Shown here: positions 8,357-17,500 of the stretch, in pieces
Layout of the letters: each line of letters begins with the position of its first letter
Position numbering within the stretch: position 1 is the stretch's first letter
Assembly: GCF_018709685.1 (NCBI RefSeq)
Contig: NZ_JABDHQ010000001.1
Location: forward strand, 186,001-250,000
Source of the DNA: Akkermansia muciniphila
Lineage (GTDB): Bacteria; Verrucomicrobiota; Verrucomicrobiia; Verrucomicrobiales; Akkermansiaceae
Direction: 5' to 3'
Length of the DNA stretch: 64,000 nucleotides
The notes under the pieces: generated by a model
What the model saw: the letters and a program-made list of their open reading frames with translations, nothing else
What the model was told of the DNA's origin: nothing
Databases searched by the model: none
Position numbers and translations under genes: made by a program

Positions 8357-9037
8357 TCAGGACTGGTGGGCGGAGAAGGGGACGAAACGCCCCTTCTTTC
8401 CAAGAAGAACGGTGTGAAAGGTGGTTTTCTTTCCTTTATGTGAGGCAGGCACGGCTTCCGTGCTGACTTCAAAGCCCGCTTTTTGCAGGGTGCGGGCCAG
8501 GCGGGTGTCCGGCCGGGCTATGGTGATGACCAGCAGGCCGCCCTGCTTGAGCGCGGCAAAATAGTCGGAAGCCTCCGCCACGGTCAGGTTCATGCGCTCA
8601 TGCGTGGAGCGGCACAGGATGGCATGGAAGCTCTTCGGGTTCTTGCGGGCCACCTGGAGCGCGGAAGTAAATTCCACGCTGACGCGGGGATCATGCAGAA
8701 AGCCGGGGCGTTCCTTATCCAGCAACTGCTCATGCCAGTCCACGAGCTGTTTGCAGGGTTCCCCCACAATGAAGCTGGCTTTTTCCCTCTGCACCTGGTC
8801 CATCAGGGCAAACAGGGTGAATCCCAGGCCGAGGCCGTCCAGGAGAAAAGAGGGCTGGTTGGCCCTTTTTACCGGGGCTGCGGCCATGGCTGCGGCCGTT
8901 TCATTGCTTCCATGGGAAAAACTGGACGCCATCTGCATGCCGTCACGGAGAAGAAAATGAAAGCCGTCCCGTTCCCAGAGTTCAAGAAGGGAACCGTCAG
9001 GCAGGCTGGTGGAAGCTAATTTGGTAATGGGTTTCAT
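8357..9037 (-). CDS. Spermidine-synthase-like SAM-dependent methyltransferase-fold protein
   Basis: A 226-residue cytoplasmic protein. The glycine-rich segment FLLDGLGLGFTLFALMDQV and the following VDWHEQLL match the Rossmann core of spermidine-synthase-like proteins, and GGLLVITIARPD fits a later strand of the fold. The family usually transfers aminopropyl or methyl groups, but the N-terminal barrel is short and I cannot name a substrate. The ATG at 9037 is preferred over an upstream GTG at 9058. It is the first gene of the six-gene minus-strand run. Confidence 0.72.
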   Translation of the reverse strand: MKPITKLASTSLPDGSLLELWERDGFHFLLRDGMQMASSFSHGSNETAAAMAAAPVKRANQPSFLLDGLGLGFTLFALMDQVQREKASFIVGEPCKQLVDWHEQLLDKERPGFLHDPRVSVEFTSALQVARKNPKSFHAILCRSTHERMNLTVAEASDYFAALKQGGLLVITIARPDTRLARTLQKAGFEVSTEAVPASHKGKKTTFHTVLLGKKGRFVPFSAHQS

Positions 9038-9226
9038 ATGAAATAATGCCGGATACACAGCGTAGGAAAGAACGCTTTTCAGGGCAAGTCCGGACAGCGT
9101 GTTTAGGATGGAATACGGTTCAATTTGAAAAAAATTGCACGGAATTCAGGCTTTGCGCATTCTTTTTCTTGATTTACGGACGGAAATAAGCGAGAGCTAT
9201 CGTTCAGCACAGCTATTTTTTCCGAT

Positions 9227-9934
9227 ATGAGTAATCCACCTCCCCCCTCCATTCCGGGCGGTACTCCGCCCCCGCCCAGCATCCCGACTCCGCCGGCAGC
9301 TCCTTCCGTGCCCAGTGCACCGGCAGCTCCCGCGGCGCCTCCCGTAGCCGGCGCTCCTGCGGCTCCCGCCGCTCCGCCTGCCGCCGCTGCGCCCACCATC
9401 CCCCTGCGTCCCGCCGGACTTGGCGGCGGCATCAAGCTTGGCGGCGGGTTGAAGACGGTTGCTCTTGGTTCCGCCACCACGCCCATCACTCCTCCTGCCG
9501 GTGCGGCCCCCGCCGCCGCTGCGCCCACCGTTCCCCTGACGCCTCCCGGCGCAGGAATGGCTACCGCCCAGCTTCCGCAGGCCACCATCGGGCTGAATAC
9601 CGCTCCTGCGGCCGCTCCCGTTTCCTCCACTTCCTTTACGGCCAAGAAATTTGAAGAGGATACGCAAGCCGCCCCCAATACGCTGCTGAATGTCCTTTCC
9701 TTCGTGGCCCTGGCTTTTGCGCTGATTTTTGTTGGTTACCAATACTTCACGGATACTCTGGAATCCCGCAGCATGACGGGCTGGCTGGGCGGCGATTCCA
9801 AGCCCGCCGCCGCGGCTCCCTCCGCCGCTGATGAAGAAGCAACGGAGGATACGGCTGCTGACGAGCCTTCCGATGACGCTTCCTCCGACACAGCCGCTGA
9901 CGAGTCTTCCGACAGTGCGGATGCAGAAGAATAA
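9227..9934 (+). CDS. Pro/Ala-rich single-pass membrane protein
   Basis: A 235-residue low-complexity protein. Residues 1-150 are mostly Pro, Ala and Gly with PxxP-like runs. A hydrophobic segment follows (about 151-172, LLNVLSFVALAFALIFVGYQ), then an acidic Ala/Asp/Glu/Ser tail of about 45 residues. There is no signal peptide, so the proline-rich part probably stays in the cytoplasm and the acidic tail faces the periplasm. It lies 38 bases upstream of thioredoxin on the same strand and may share its transcript. Composition-rich proteins like this are hard to place in a family. Confidence 0.72.
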   Translation: MSNPPPPSIPGGTPPPPSIPTPPAAPSVPSAPAAPAAPPVAGAPAAPAAPPAAAAPTIPLRPAGLGGGIKLGGGLKTVALGSATTPITPPAGAAPAAAAPTVPLTPPGAGMATAQLPQATIGLNTAPAAAPVSSTSFTAKKFEEDTQAAPNTLLNVLSFVALAFALIFVGYQYFTDTLESRSMTGWLGGDSKPAAAAPSAADEEATEDTAADEPSDDASSDTAADESSDSADAEE

Positions 9935-9972
9935 GTGAACGTAATCCTTGTTGAACTACTCTAAGCGGTACT

Positions 9973-10290
9973 ATGGCAAACGTATTTTCTGAAGCAAATT
10001 TTGAGGACGAAGTTCTTAAGTCCGACATCCCTGTGCTTGTCGACTTCTGGGCTACATGGTGCGGCCCCTGCCGCATGATCGCCCCGATCATTGACCAGCT
10101 CTCCACGGAACTGGCCGGCAAGATCAAGGTGGGCAAAGTGGATGTGGACGCCAATAACGGCCTGGCCGCTACCTACGGCGTGCGCACCATCCCCACGCTC
10201 CTGATTATCAAGGATGGGGAAATCATGGACACGATGGTGGGCGCCTCTTCCAAGGACGCCATCATGCAGCGCTTGCGCCCGTTCATGTAA
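9973..10290 (+). CDS. trxA: Thioredoxin
   Basis: A 105-residue classic thioredoxin with active site W29-C-G-P-C33, the preceding PVLVDFWAT strand, the cis-proline loop VRTIPTLLI and the central Asp of the fold. It lacks a signal peptide, so it is the cytoplasmic dithiol reductant for ribonucleotide reductase and other proteins. It is followed directly by a terminator. Confidence 0.97.
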   Translation: MANVFSEANFEDEVLKSDIPVLVDFWATWCGPCRMIAPIIDQLSTELAGKIKVGKVDVDANNGLAATYGVRTIPTLLIIKDGEIMDTMVGASSKDAIMQRLRPFM

Positions 10291-10311
10291 CCGGACTGGT
10301 TATTCATTCAA

Positions 10312-10350
10312 GGCGGCCTGTTGCGGATTCACCGTGGCAGGCCGTTTTTT
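10312..10350 (+). terminator. Rho-independent terminator after trxA
   Basis: The stem CGGCCTG (10314-10320) pairs with CAGGCCG (10338-10344) and is followed by a run of T, 20 bases after the trxA stop. Confidence 0.8.
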
Positions 10351-10510
10351 GTATAAGGGATGGGCCTGAATGATCCTGATGCAGGGAAGGGGAACGGTCG
10401 CCTTTCCTCCAGTCCGCGTGATTCCTTTTTTCTTGGCAGAGCCGTCATGGGAGAATACATTGTCAGTATAAATCCCGCGCCGCGGGATAGCCCTCAACTC
10501 CTTTTCCGTG

Positions 10511-11791
10511 ATGCGCTTCATCTCTTCAGTCCTGTCTCTTTTTTCCGCCTGCTGTCTTCTTTCCGCTGCATGGGGTGCGGGGGACATTGCGCCGGATTTG
10601 AAGTCCGGTGCGTTCTGGAATCTGCCTCAACCGGATTTGTTCGGAAAATATTTTAACGGGGAGTCCGGAGGCTGGGTGGACAAGGGAAAAACCCAGCTGC
10701 GGATTGCGAAGCCTGCGATCAAGCTGGGAAAAATGTCCCTGGGGGAAATGCTGGTGCATTGGAAGGAGGGCGTTCCCCAGTCCATGACCATCATGATGTA
10801 TAACAAGGGGGACAACGGGGCCATTGACAAGGAAGAGTTTGAAAAGCGCCTGGACCATATCCGGGAGGCCCTGACCGGGCTCACCGGTGTGCAGCCCAAG
10901 GAATACCGGGCCTCCCGCCGGGAGGCGGTGGTGAAAGTCAACGGCTGGTCCTGGAACTGGGACAAGGGGGCGATTGCCCTGGAGATCAATACGTCCAGGG
11001 AGGGCAGGGAATTTGAAGCGGAATTCATCCGGTTGAAGGCCGGCCCCACGGAGGCTTCCATTGCGCGGGGAGACACTTCCTCCCGCGCCAGGAAGGCTGA
11101 CGTGAAACAGCATGTCAGGAAGGAGGGAAAACGCGTGGTGATCCATGATATTCCCATGGTGGACCAGGGGCAGAAGGGGTATTGCGTGGTGGCTACGGCA
11201 GCCCGCATTTTTGCTTATTACGGGATGGATTACGTGGACCAGCATGAACTGGCTTCCCTGGCCAATTCTTCCGCTGAAGGAGGCACCAGCACGAAGGAAA
11301 TGGCGGAGAACCTGAAAAAGATCGGGGCGCGCTTCCAGATCCGGATCAAGGTGCTGGATTCCCTGACGGATGCCCGGGATTTCAGGAACCTGCTGAAAGC
11401 CTACAACCGCGCGGCGTCCAAATTGAAAAAGGAGAAGTTCGAGGATGAATATGACTGGCCCGGCTTCTGGGACAATGCGGACGGGGAAGTGTTGAAACTG
11501 GCGCGGGCCGGATCTCCGTCCCAGATGGATAAATGGCTTAATTCCATCAAGCCTTATATCTCGGCGGGCATTCCCGTACTGTGGTCCGTGCAGCTTGGAG
11601 TGGTTCCGGAACCGATGCGCATTTCCCAGACGCGCGGCGGGCACCTGAGGCTCATCATCGGCTTTGATGAGGAAAAGAAGACGCTGATCTTCTCGGATTC
11701 CTGGGGAGTGGAGCACACGGAGAAGGAAATGCCTTTGGCGGACGCCATTGCCATTACGACGGGGCGGCAGGTCATGCAGCCCTCCAAGTAA
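10511..11791 (+). CDS. Secreted papain-like (C39-type) cysteine peptidase
   Basis: A 426-residue exported protein (signal peptide MRFISSVLSLFSACCLLSAAWG). The C-terminal half carries a papain-fold triad: Cys225 in QGQKGYCVVATAARIFAYYG, His378 in RGGHLRLIIGFD and Asp396 in FSDSWG, as in C39-type peptidases. The N-terminal ~200 residues are unfamiliar and may be a pro- or targeting domain. ATG 10511 is used rather than the GTG just before it. It stands alone between trxA and asnS, so context gives no substrate. Confidence 0.8.
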   Translation: MRFISSVLSLFSACCLLSAAWGAGDIAPDLKSGAFWNLPQPDLFGKYFNGESGGWVDKGKTQLRIAKPAIKLGKMSLGEMLVHWKEGVPQSMTIMMYNKGDNGAIDKEEFEKRLDHIREALTGLTGVQPKEYRASRREAVVKVNGWSWNWDKGAIALEINTSREGREFEAEFIRLKAGPTEASIARGDTSSRARKADVKQHVRKEGKRVVIHDIPMVDQGQKGYCVVATAARIFAYYGMDYVDQHELASLANSSAEGGTSTKEMAENLKKIGARFQIRIKVLDSLTDARDFRNLLKAYNRAASKLKKEKFEDEYDWPGFWDNADGEVLKLARAGSPSQMDKWLNSIKPYISAGIPVLWSVQLGVVPEPMRISQTRGGHLRLIIGFDEEKKTLIFSDSWGVEHTEKEMPLADAIAITTGRQVMQPSK

Positions 11792-11884
11792 AGCGGCTTT
11801 GCCTCCCCTTCTTTCCCTGGCTGGAACGCCGGATTATTCTCCGCGCGGGAAGGTAATTCTGCTGGAATGGGAAGGGAGCTGTAT

Positions 11885-11890
11885 TATACT
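11885..11890 (+). promoter_or_regulatory. Candidate -10 element for asnS, nearly leaderless
   Basis: TATACT, overlapping TATTAT, ends only six bases before the asnS ATG at 11897, so transcription would begin at or within a base or two of the start codon. No clear -35 box is seen. Confidence 0.35.
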
Positions 11891-11896
11891 TGCGCC

Positions 11897-13267
11897 ATGA
11901 TCAGCAGAACATTGGTGAAGCATGCCCTGGCCAGTGAGGCGGAAATACCGGACGTACTGATTCAGGGCTGGGTGCGGACGCGCCGTGATTCCAAGGCCTT
12001 TTCCTTTCTGGAGGTAAATGACGGCTCCTCCGTGGCTTCCCTCCAGGTGGTGGCGGATGAAGGCATTCCCGGCTATGAACGGATCGGGGAGATGACTACC
12101 GGGTCCGCCGTGAGCATCCGCGGGGCTCTCGTCGCCGGGCAGGGCAGGCAGCGCTGGGAACTGCGCGCCTCTTCCCTGGAGCTGGTGGGGACCGCCCCGG
12201 ATTCCTACCCCTTGCAGAAAAAGGGGCATACGCCGGAATTCCTGCGTTCCATTGCCCATCTGCGGCCCCGCACCAACCTGTTCGGCGCCGTGTTCCGCAT
12301 GCGCAGCAGGCTGGCGTTTGCCATTCACCGGTTTTTCCAGGCCAGGGACTTTTCCTGGGTCAGCACGCCCATCATTACCGCCAGCGACTGCGAGGGAGCG
12401 GGTGAAATGTTCCGCGTAACGACGCTGGAAGTGGGTGACGCCGCTTCTCGGGACGCCGCCCGTGATTTCTTCGGCAAGGCGGCATACCTCACCGTGAGCG
12501 GCCAGCTGGAAGGGGAGGCCTTTGCGTGCGCCCTGAGCAATATTTATACCTTCGGCCCCACCTTCCGGGCGGAGAACTCCAATACCACGCGCCACGCGGC
12601 GGAATTCTGGATGGTGGAGCCGGAAATGGCCTTCTGCGACCTGCACGGGGACATGGACATGGCGGAAGCGTTCATCCGCTTCCTGGTCAGCGATGCCCTG
12701 GAAAACAGCGCGGAGGAAGTAGAATTCCTGACCAGGTTTGTGGACAAGGGGCTGAAAGAGCGGCTGGAGCATGTGAAGGAAACGCCGTTTGTGCGCTGTT
12801 CCTATACGGAGGCCGTGGACATCCTTCTCAGGAGTGGAAAGGCGTTTGATTATCCTGTTTCCTGGGGCATCAACCTCCAGAGCGAGCACGAACGCTTCCT
12901 GACGGAAGAGCATTTCAAGTGCCCGGTCATCGTGTACAACTACCCGAAGGAGATCAAGCCTTTCTACATGCGCCTGAATGAGGACGGTAAGACCGTTACC
13001 GCCATGGATGTGCTAGTGCCCGGCATCGGGGAAATCGTGGGAGGGAGCCAGCGTGAAGAGAGGCTGGACATCCTGCTGGAAAACATGAACCGCATGGGCA
13101 TGAATGAGGAGGCGTACCAATGGTATGCCGACCTGCGCCGTTACGGCACCGTGCCGCATGCCGGATTCGGCGCCGGGTTTGAACGCCTGCTGATGTTCAT
13201 TACCGGAGTGACCAACATCCGGGACGTGCTGCCCTTTGCGCGCACTCCGCGGAACTGTGAGTTTTGA
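11897..13267 (+). CDS. asnS: Asparaginyl-tRNA synthetase
   Basis: A 456-residue class IIb synthetase that charges tRNA-Asn. The N-terminal OB-fold anticodon-binding domain (residues ~15-110, [20 protein letters not shown]) is followed by the catalytic core with motif 2 ([20 protein letters not shown]) and motif 3 ([20 protein letters not shown]). The C-terminal [11 protein letters not shown] is characteristic of AsnRS rather than AspRS. The ATG at 11897 fits the family N-terminus. Its presence suggests direct Asn-tRNA formation. Confidence 0.97.
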   Translation: MISRTLVKHALASEAEIPDVLIQGWVRTRRDSKAFSFLEVNDGSSVASLQVVADEGIPGYERIGEMTTGSAVSIRGALVAGQGRQRWELRASSLELVGTAPDSYPLQKKGHTPEFLRSIAHLRPRTNLFGAVFRMRSRLAFAIHRFFQARDFSWVSTPIITASDCEGAGEMFRVTTLEVGDAASRDAARDFFGKAAYLTVSGQLEGEAFACALSNIYTFGPTFRAENSNTTRHAAEFWMVEPEMAFCDLHGDMDMAEAFIRFLVSDALENSAEEVEFLTRFVDKGLKERLEHVKETPFVRCSYTEAVDILLRSGKAFDYPVSWGINLQSEHERFLTEEHFKCPVIVYNYPKEIKPFYMRLNEDGKTVTAMDVLVPGIGEIVGGSQREERLDILLENMNRMGMNEEAYQWYADLRRYGTVPHAGFGAGFERLLMFITGVTNIRDVLPFARTPRNCEF

Positions 13268-13376
13268 CCGGAGCCGCAAACAGCCCGTTTTTCCGTCCGG
13301 GGCGGTTCAGGGCGGCCTGGGGCGGAACTCTTGACGCATAAGGCGGGGGAGATTTGTGTGAACTGGCTCCGCGGTA

Positions 13377-13416
13377 AAAGAAAACCCCGGCTTTTCCTTT
13401 CAGGAACAAGCCGGGG
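13377..13416 (-). terminator. Rho-independent terminator for the PEP-CTERM gene
   Basis: The stem CCCCGGCTT (13385-13393) pairs with AAGCCGGGG (13408-13416), extended inward by TTCC/GGAA. Read on the minus strand it is followed by TTTTCTTTT. It lies just beyond the 3' end of the minus-strand PEP-CTERM gene and may also help stop asnS. Confidence 0.75.
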
Positions 13417-13443
13417 GATCAAACCGTTTCTGCGGCAGTGAGG

Positions 13444-14187
13444 CTACTGCCTCTTTCTTCTTAACAGTAGGGCGCCCAGTCCCAGGAGGCTCAGCGTGGC
13501 CGTGGCGGGCTCCGGAACGGTTTCATAGTTCACGAGCACCTTGGTAACGCCGTTTTCCGTGACCTGCGTCACGGTCGCATGAACCTGGGAGTTGCTGGCG
13601 ATGTTCAGGCCGCTCAGGTCCAGGTTGAGATTGCCTCCCTGCTGGGCGGCTTTGATGGAAGCCAGTTCAATGGTTCCACTTCCGGAAAGGCTGTTCATGT
13701 CCAGCGTGCCGGTGAAGGTGACGGTCTTTCCATTGGTCCAGAAGTTGGTGAGGTCCGTGGCAACCCAGGAACCGTGTTCCGCTGCTGAGAAGGTGCCGAA
13801 GTCCAGCGTAAAGTCCCGGCCCAGTCCAAAGGCGTTGGTAGATTCGAATACCAGCTGGGAATTGCCGTCCAGCTTGAAGGAATTGACGTTGAGGTCTCCT
13901 ACCGTGGTGGTGCAGAGCAACGTGCTTCCGGAACCGATCTGGACCGTATTGGTGGCGCCGAAGAAGCCTTGGGCAGTGGACCACGTAATGGTTCCGGCAT
14001 CTTCTCCAATGACGGCGTTGTCATTGGTGCTGTGCTGCGGGTAATAGCCGTTTGGCGTACCGTTCACGGTCCAGTTATTGGAATCTCCGTAAATCCCGTT
14101 TCCTGCCGCTCCGCTCCAGACGTAAGTGGCGGCCTCGGAAATCCCCGCGGACAGGCAGCATAAAATGCAGAATGTAGATAGCTTCAT
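13444..14187 (-). CDS. PEP-CTERM sorting-domain protein
   Basis: A 247-residue secreted protein with signal peptide MKLSTFCILCCLSAGISEA, a beta-rich mature region starting TYVWSGAAGNGIYGDSNNW, and a C-terminal sorting tail. The tail is VPEP, then a hydrophobic helix (LSLLGLGALLL), then RRKRQ. That architecture is recognised by the exosortase/PEP-CTERM system of biofilm-forming Gram-negatives, which places the protein at the cell surface. The mature domain is not recognised. No exosortase gene is in this window. Confidence 0.9.
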   Translation of the reverse strand: MKLSTFCILCCLSAGISEAATYVWSGAAGNGIYGDSNNWTVNGTPNGYYPQHSTNDNAVIGEDAGTITWSTAQGFFGATNTVQIGSGSTLLCTTTVGDLNVNSFKLDGNSQLVFESTNAFGLGRDFTLDFGTFSAAEHGSWVATDLTNFWTNGKTVTFTGTLDMNSLSGSGTIELASIKAAQQGGNLNLDLSGLNIASNSQVHATVTQVTENGVTKVLVNYETVPEPATATLSLLGLGALLLRRKRQ

Positions 14188-14219
14188 GCTTAACAGATAC
14201 TTTAACGAGGATACGGATA

Positions 14220-14393
14220 ACGGATTTCCAATCCGGGGTCAATGCAAATGTTTGAAGGAAGACGGCATCAGAAAAACATATCTTTACTACAAGTTTAAAG
14301 GAAAAAGTAGCCGTGGGTATTTAATTAATTCATAATCCATTATCCGTGAGATATTTGTTTTCCGGCAAACTGTGAACCGGATTGGAAATCCGT
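14220..14393. repeat. 17-bp perfect inverted repeat around a 140-bp spacer
   Basis: ACGGATTTCCAATCCGG at 14220-14236 is the exact reverse complement of 14377-14393. The AT-rich spacer has no convincing coding frame. It lies in the gap between the PEP-CTERM gene start and the autotransporter 3' end, so it sits in the PEP-CTERM upstream region. It could be a small mobile-element remnant (MITE-like) or a regulatory dyad. Confidence 0.6.
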
Positions 14394-14477
14394 AAGGCCG
14401 TTGGCCCTTTATTGGAGAATGCCGTTTTTAAAAGAAAAGATTTAATGCGCGGCGGCATGCCATATGTAAATACACGG

Positions 14478-14508
14478 AAAACCCTTTCCCGCGCCAGGCG
14501 GGAAAGGG
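14478..14508 (-). terminator. Rho-independent terminator after the autotransporter gene
   Basis: The perfect stem CCCTTTCCCGC (14482-14492) and GCGGGAAAGGG (14498-14508) has a T run on the minus strand. It lies 45 bases past the autotransporter stop. Confidence 0.85.
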
Positions 14509-14552
14509 CCTACCATAACCAAGTAAAAGCATGCGCTAAAGCGCTCTCCTAC

Positions 14553-17500
14553 TTAGAACGTATAGCTGATGGCGCCGTTAATGCCGTGGGCGGTCAGCTT
14601 GTTGCGGGTCTCGAACTGGTAGCAAAGGCGGGCTCCCCAGTTGCTGGAGAACAGCACGTCAATGCCGGCATTCAGGCGGAACGCGGTGCGGCCGACGTTG
14701 ACGCCGCGGGCGTTCCAGGCTCCGAGGGGCCCGGCGACATTGGATTTCGGGTTCATGCGGCTCACATCCTGCGCCGCGGCTACCGTCAAAGCCGGGGTGA
14801 TGGTGGTGCCGCCGTCCGTCTGGTAGGCGCGGGCAATCGTGACGCCGACCGGAATGGTCCAGTTCTGGGCCCGGGCATGGCCGAAGGTGCGTCCATAAGG
14901 ACCGCTTTCAGAGAAGCCCTTGAGCTCGGAGGTCATGAATTCGATACCCGTGTAAGGCGTTACGTAAGCCTTGCCGAGTGCGAAACGTTCCGTCCAGGTA
15001 CCGTACAGGCCACCGCTGAAGGTATCCGTATCTGCTCTGCCGTTGGCGGCGGAACCCATGATGTAGGAATTACCCTTGAAACGGGAGCGGCCGTAGGCGC
15101 CGTAGCCGTCCAGCGTGAACTTGCTGTCCCTGAAGGGATGCATGCGTCCGTAAATCATGGCCAGGAAGGAGTCGACGTCGTAGTCGGCGCCGATGCCCGT
15201 CTTGTCCTTGAAGTCACCGAAGCTCTGGCCGGCGGCGATACCGATCAGGGAACCCTGCGCAGCCTTGTAGTCGATGCCCACGGCATAGCCGCCGACATTG
15301 TACTTGTAACCGGAAACTCCGTCACGGGCGTCCTGGTCATCCCAGATGCCCATGCCGCCTACCCAGATGTTGCCGTTGCCCTTGGCGATCGTCTTGCGGG
15401 CGATCGGGGAGCCCTTGGCGTCCACCACTTCAATGGTGTCTTCCGTCTGGCGCGCCATGGAGGCGGCGGACTGGATGCGTCCCAGGTCGGCGAAGTTCCG
15501 TACGGTGCGGCTGGCTGCCCAGGTGAAGTTCACTATATGTTCACCACTGACGGATTGAATAATGCGGGCGGCTTCATCCGCGCTCGTGGACCGGAACAGG
15601 TTTTCATAGAACTGGGCGGCGGGAGAACCGGCGGCCACGTTCAGGCGGTTGTTTTCCAGGGCGGCCGCTACGGTGTAAACGTTGCCGTTGTAGCCGGACA
15701 TGGGGCCGTCAATGCCTTTCATGTTCTGGGTGATGGTGGTGGTGCCTTCCGTCGTTCCCGGAGCCATGGTGGTGTTCAGGAACAGGTTGTTCAGCAAGCG
15801 TCCGGAAATGTCCGTGCCGTTCAGCGTGACTGTCACGCTTTCCATGCCCTTCTGAAGTTGGGCAAGCGGGACGGGATTGCCGGTGGCGTCGGATACCTGG
15901 ATGCCCACGCGGGAATTATCCGTGAATGTGGCGGGAGTGCCGAAGTCCAGCACGGAGCCGTCGCTCAGCAGCAGGGTGGAATCACCGCCGAAGGTGGCGG
16001 AAGCCCCCTTCATGGTGGAGTTCTGCGCCAGGGTCACTTGGCCCGTCCGGATGTCGTAAACCGTATCGTCCGTGCCCATCACGGCAGCGCCGATGGACTG
16101 AAGAGGGCCGACCTTTCCGGTAGCGGCGTCCACCGTGCCGAAGGTGGCATGGCCGATAATCAGGTTGCCTTCAAGCTGCTGGTAGGTGCCTCCGAACGTG
16201 TCGGTGGCTTCGCCACTGCCATAGACGAGGGTGCCTGCGCCGGTCTTCGTCATGACGGTCTGGTCAGCGGCCAGCGGGGCGGCGTCAGCCGTGGGTGCGG
16301 CGGCGGGTGCGGTGGAGATGCCGTCATTAATGAAGGTGTAGGCGGCGGCGTCCGTATAAACGTTAATCTGGGTGTTCTGGCCCGCATGCACGGAACCAAG
16401 GGCGCCGTTGGACGTATTGTCGGAAAGGACTGCGCCGGAACCGATGTACAGGGTCTGGCCGTCCGCCAGGTTGATGGCGGCCTTGTCAGCGTTGGTGGCG
16501 GTATTGCCCACGACCTGAGTGCCGTCTCCGATGGAGATCTGCCCTCCCGCGGTGATGATGCCGTCAGCGGCGGTATTGCCGGTGATGACGCTGTTGTCGC
16601 CGATGGCAATATTGTCGTCCGCCGTCAGCGTGGCGTTTCCCTTGACAGTGGTATTGTCGCCCAGCGTGATGCTGCCTTCGATGGTGTCCAGCTTTTCCGT
16701 ACCCACGACAGTGTTCCAGTTGCCGTCGTCATTGCTGTAGACGGTCTTGTTCAGGTCCACGGATTCCGCGGAAACGGTGGTGCCGTTCAGGACGGAGTTG
16801 TCCCCCAGGGAAACATTGCCGCCCTGGGTCTTGATGTCGATGGCTCCGGCCGTGGTTTCGCCAAGGACGATGCCGCCGGAAATGCTGTCATCCATGGAGT
16901 CGATGACGGTTTTGCTGTTCTGGTTGTTGGCCGCGTCAAATTGTTCCGTGGTCACGGTGCCGATTCCCGCCGTGGAGGTCACGTCTCCGTTCAGCGTAAC
17001 TTTGGCATCCGGATTGCTGACGATCTGGCCGGTAGCGGTCACGGTGTCCTGCATGGTGACGTTGTTGCCCAGGACCACGGCCTGTTCGTTGGAATCATTG
17101 TAGGTGTCGTAGGTCGTCCTGGTATAGGCCTGGCCTGCCGGGGGCGTGGCGGGGTCTACCGTGTGGGCTGCCTGGCCGGTGACGGTCACGGCTTTTTCCA
17201 TGGAAACGTTGTCGCCGATGCCTACCTGTCCATTCGTGGAAGTGACGGTGGCGCCGACCGTCTTGGGATTGGCGGCGTCATTCGTGCCTTCGATGGCAAT
17301 GTTCCTGCCATCAATGGTGGTGGTGTCCGTGGCGTTCGTCACCACGATGTCATTGTCGCTTCCCAGGGGTTCGCTCAGCGTGATGTCGTTGAAGCTGACC
17401 TGACCATTAACCAGATCATAGTTGAAATTGACTAATTTGCCGCTGGCGTCCGTCATCTGGACGGTCACATTGCCCGTTCCGGAGATGGCATTGAGCTGGG

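Noticed and set aside
14382-17435. A 1017-codon open frame opposite the autotransporter gene
   Set aside because: It is Val/Gly/Ala/Arg-rich shadow text created by codon bias on the other strand. The minus-strand frame has a signal peptide and a classic barrel end.
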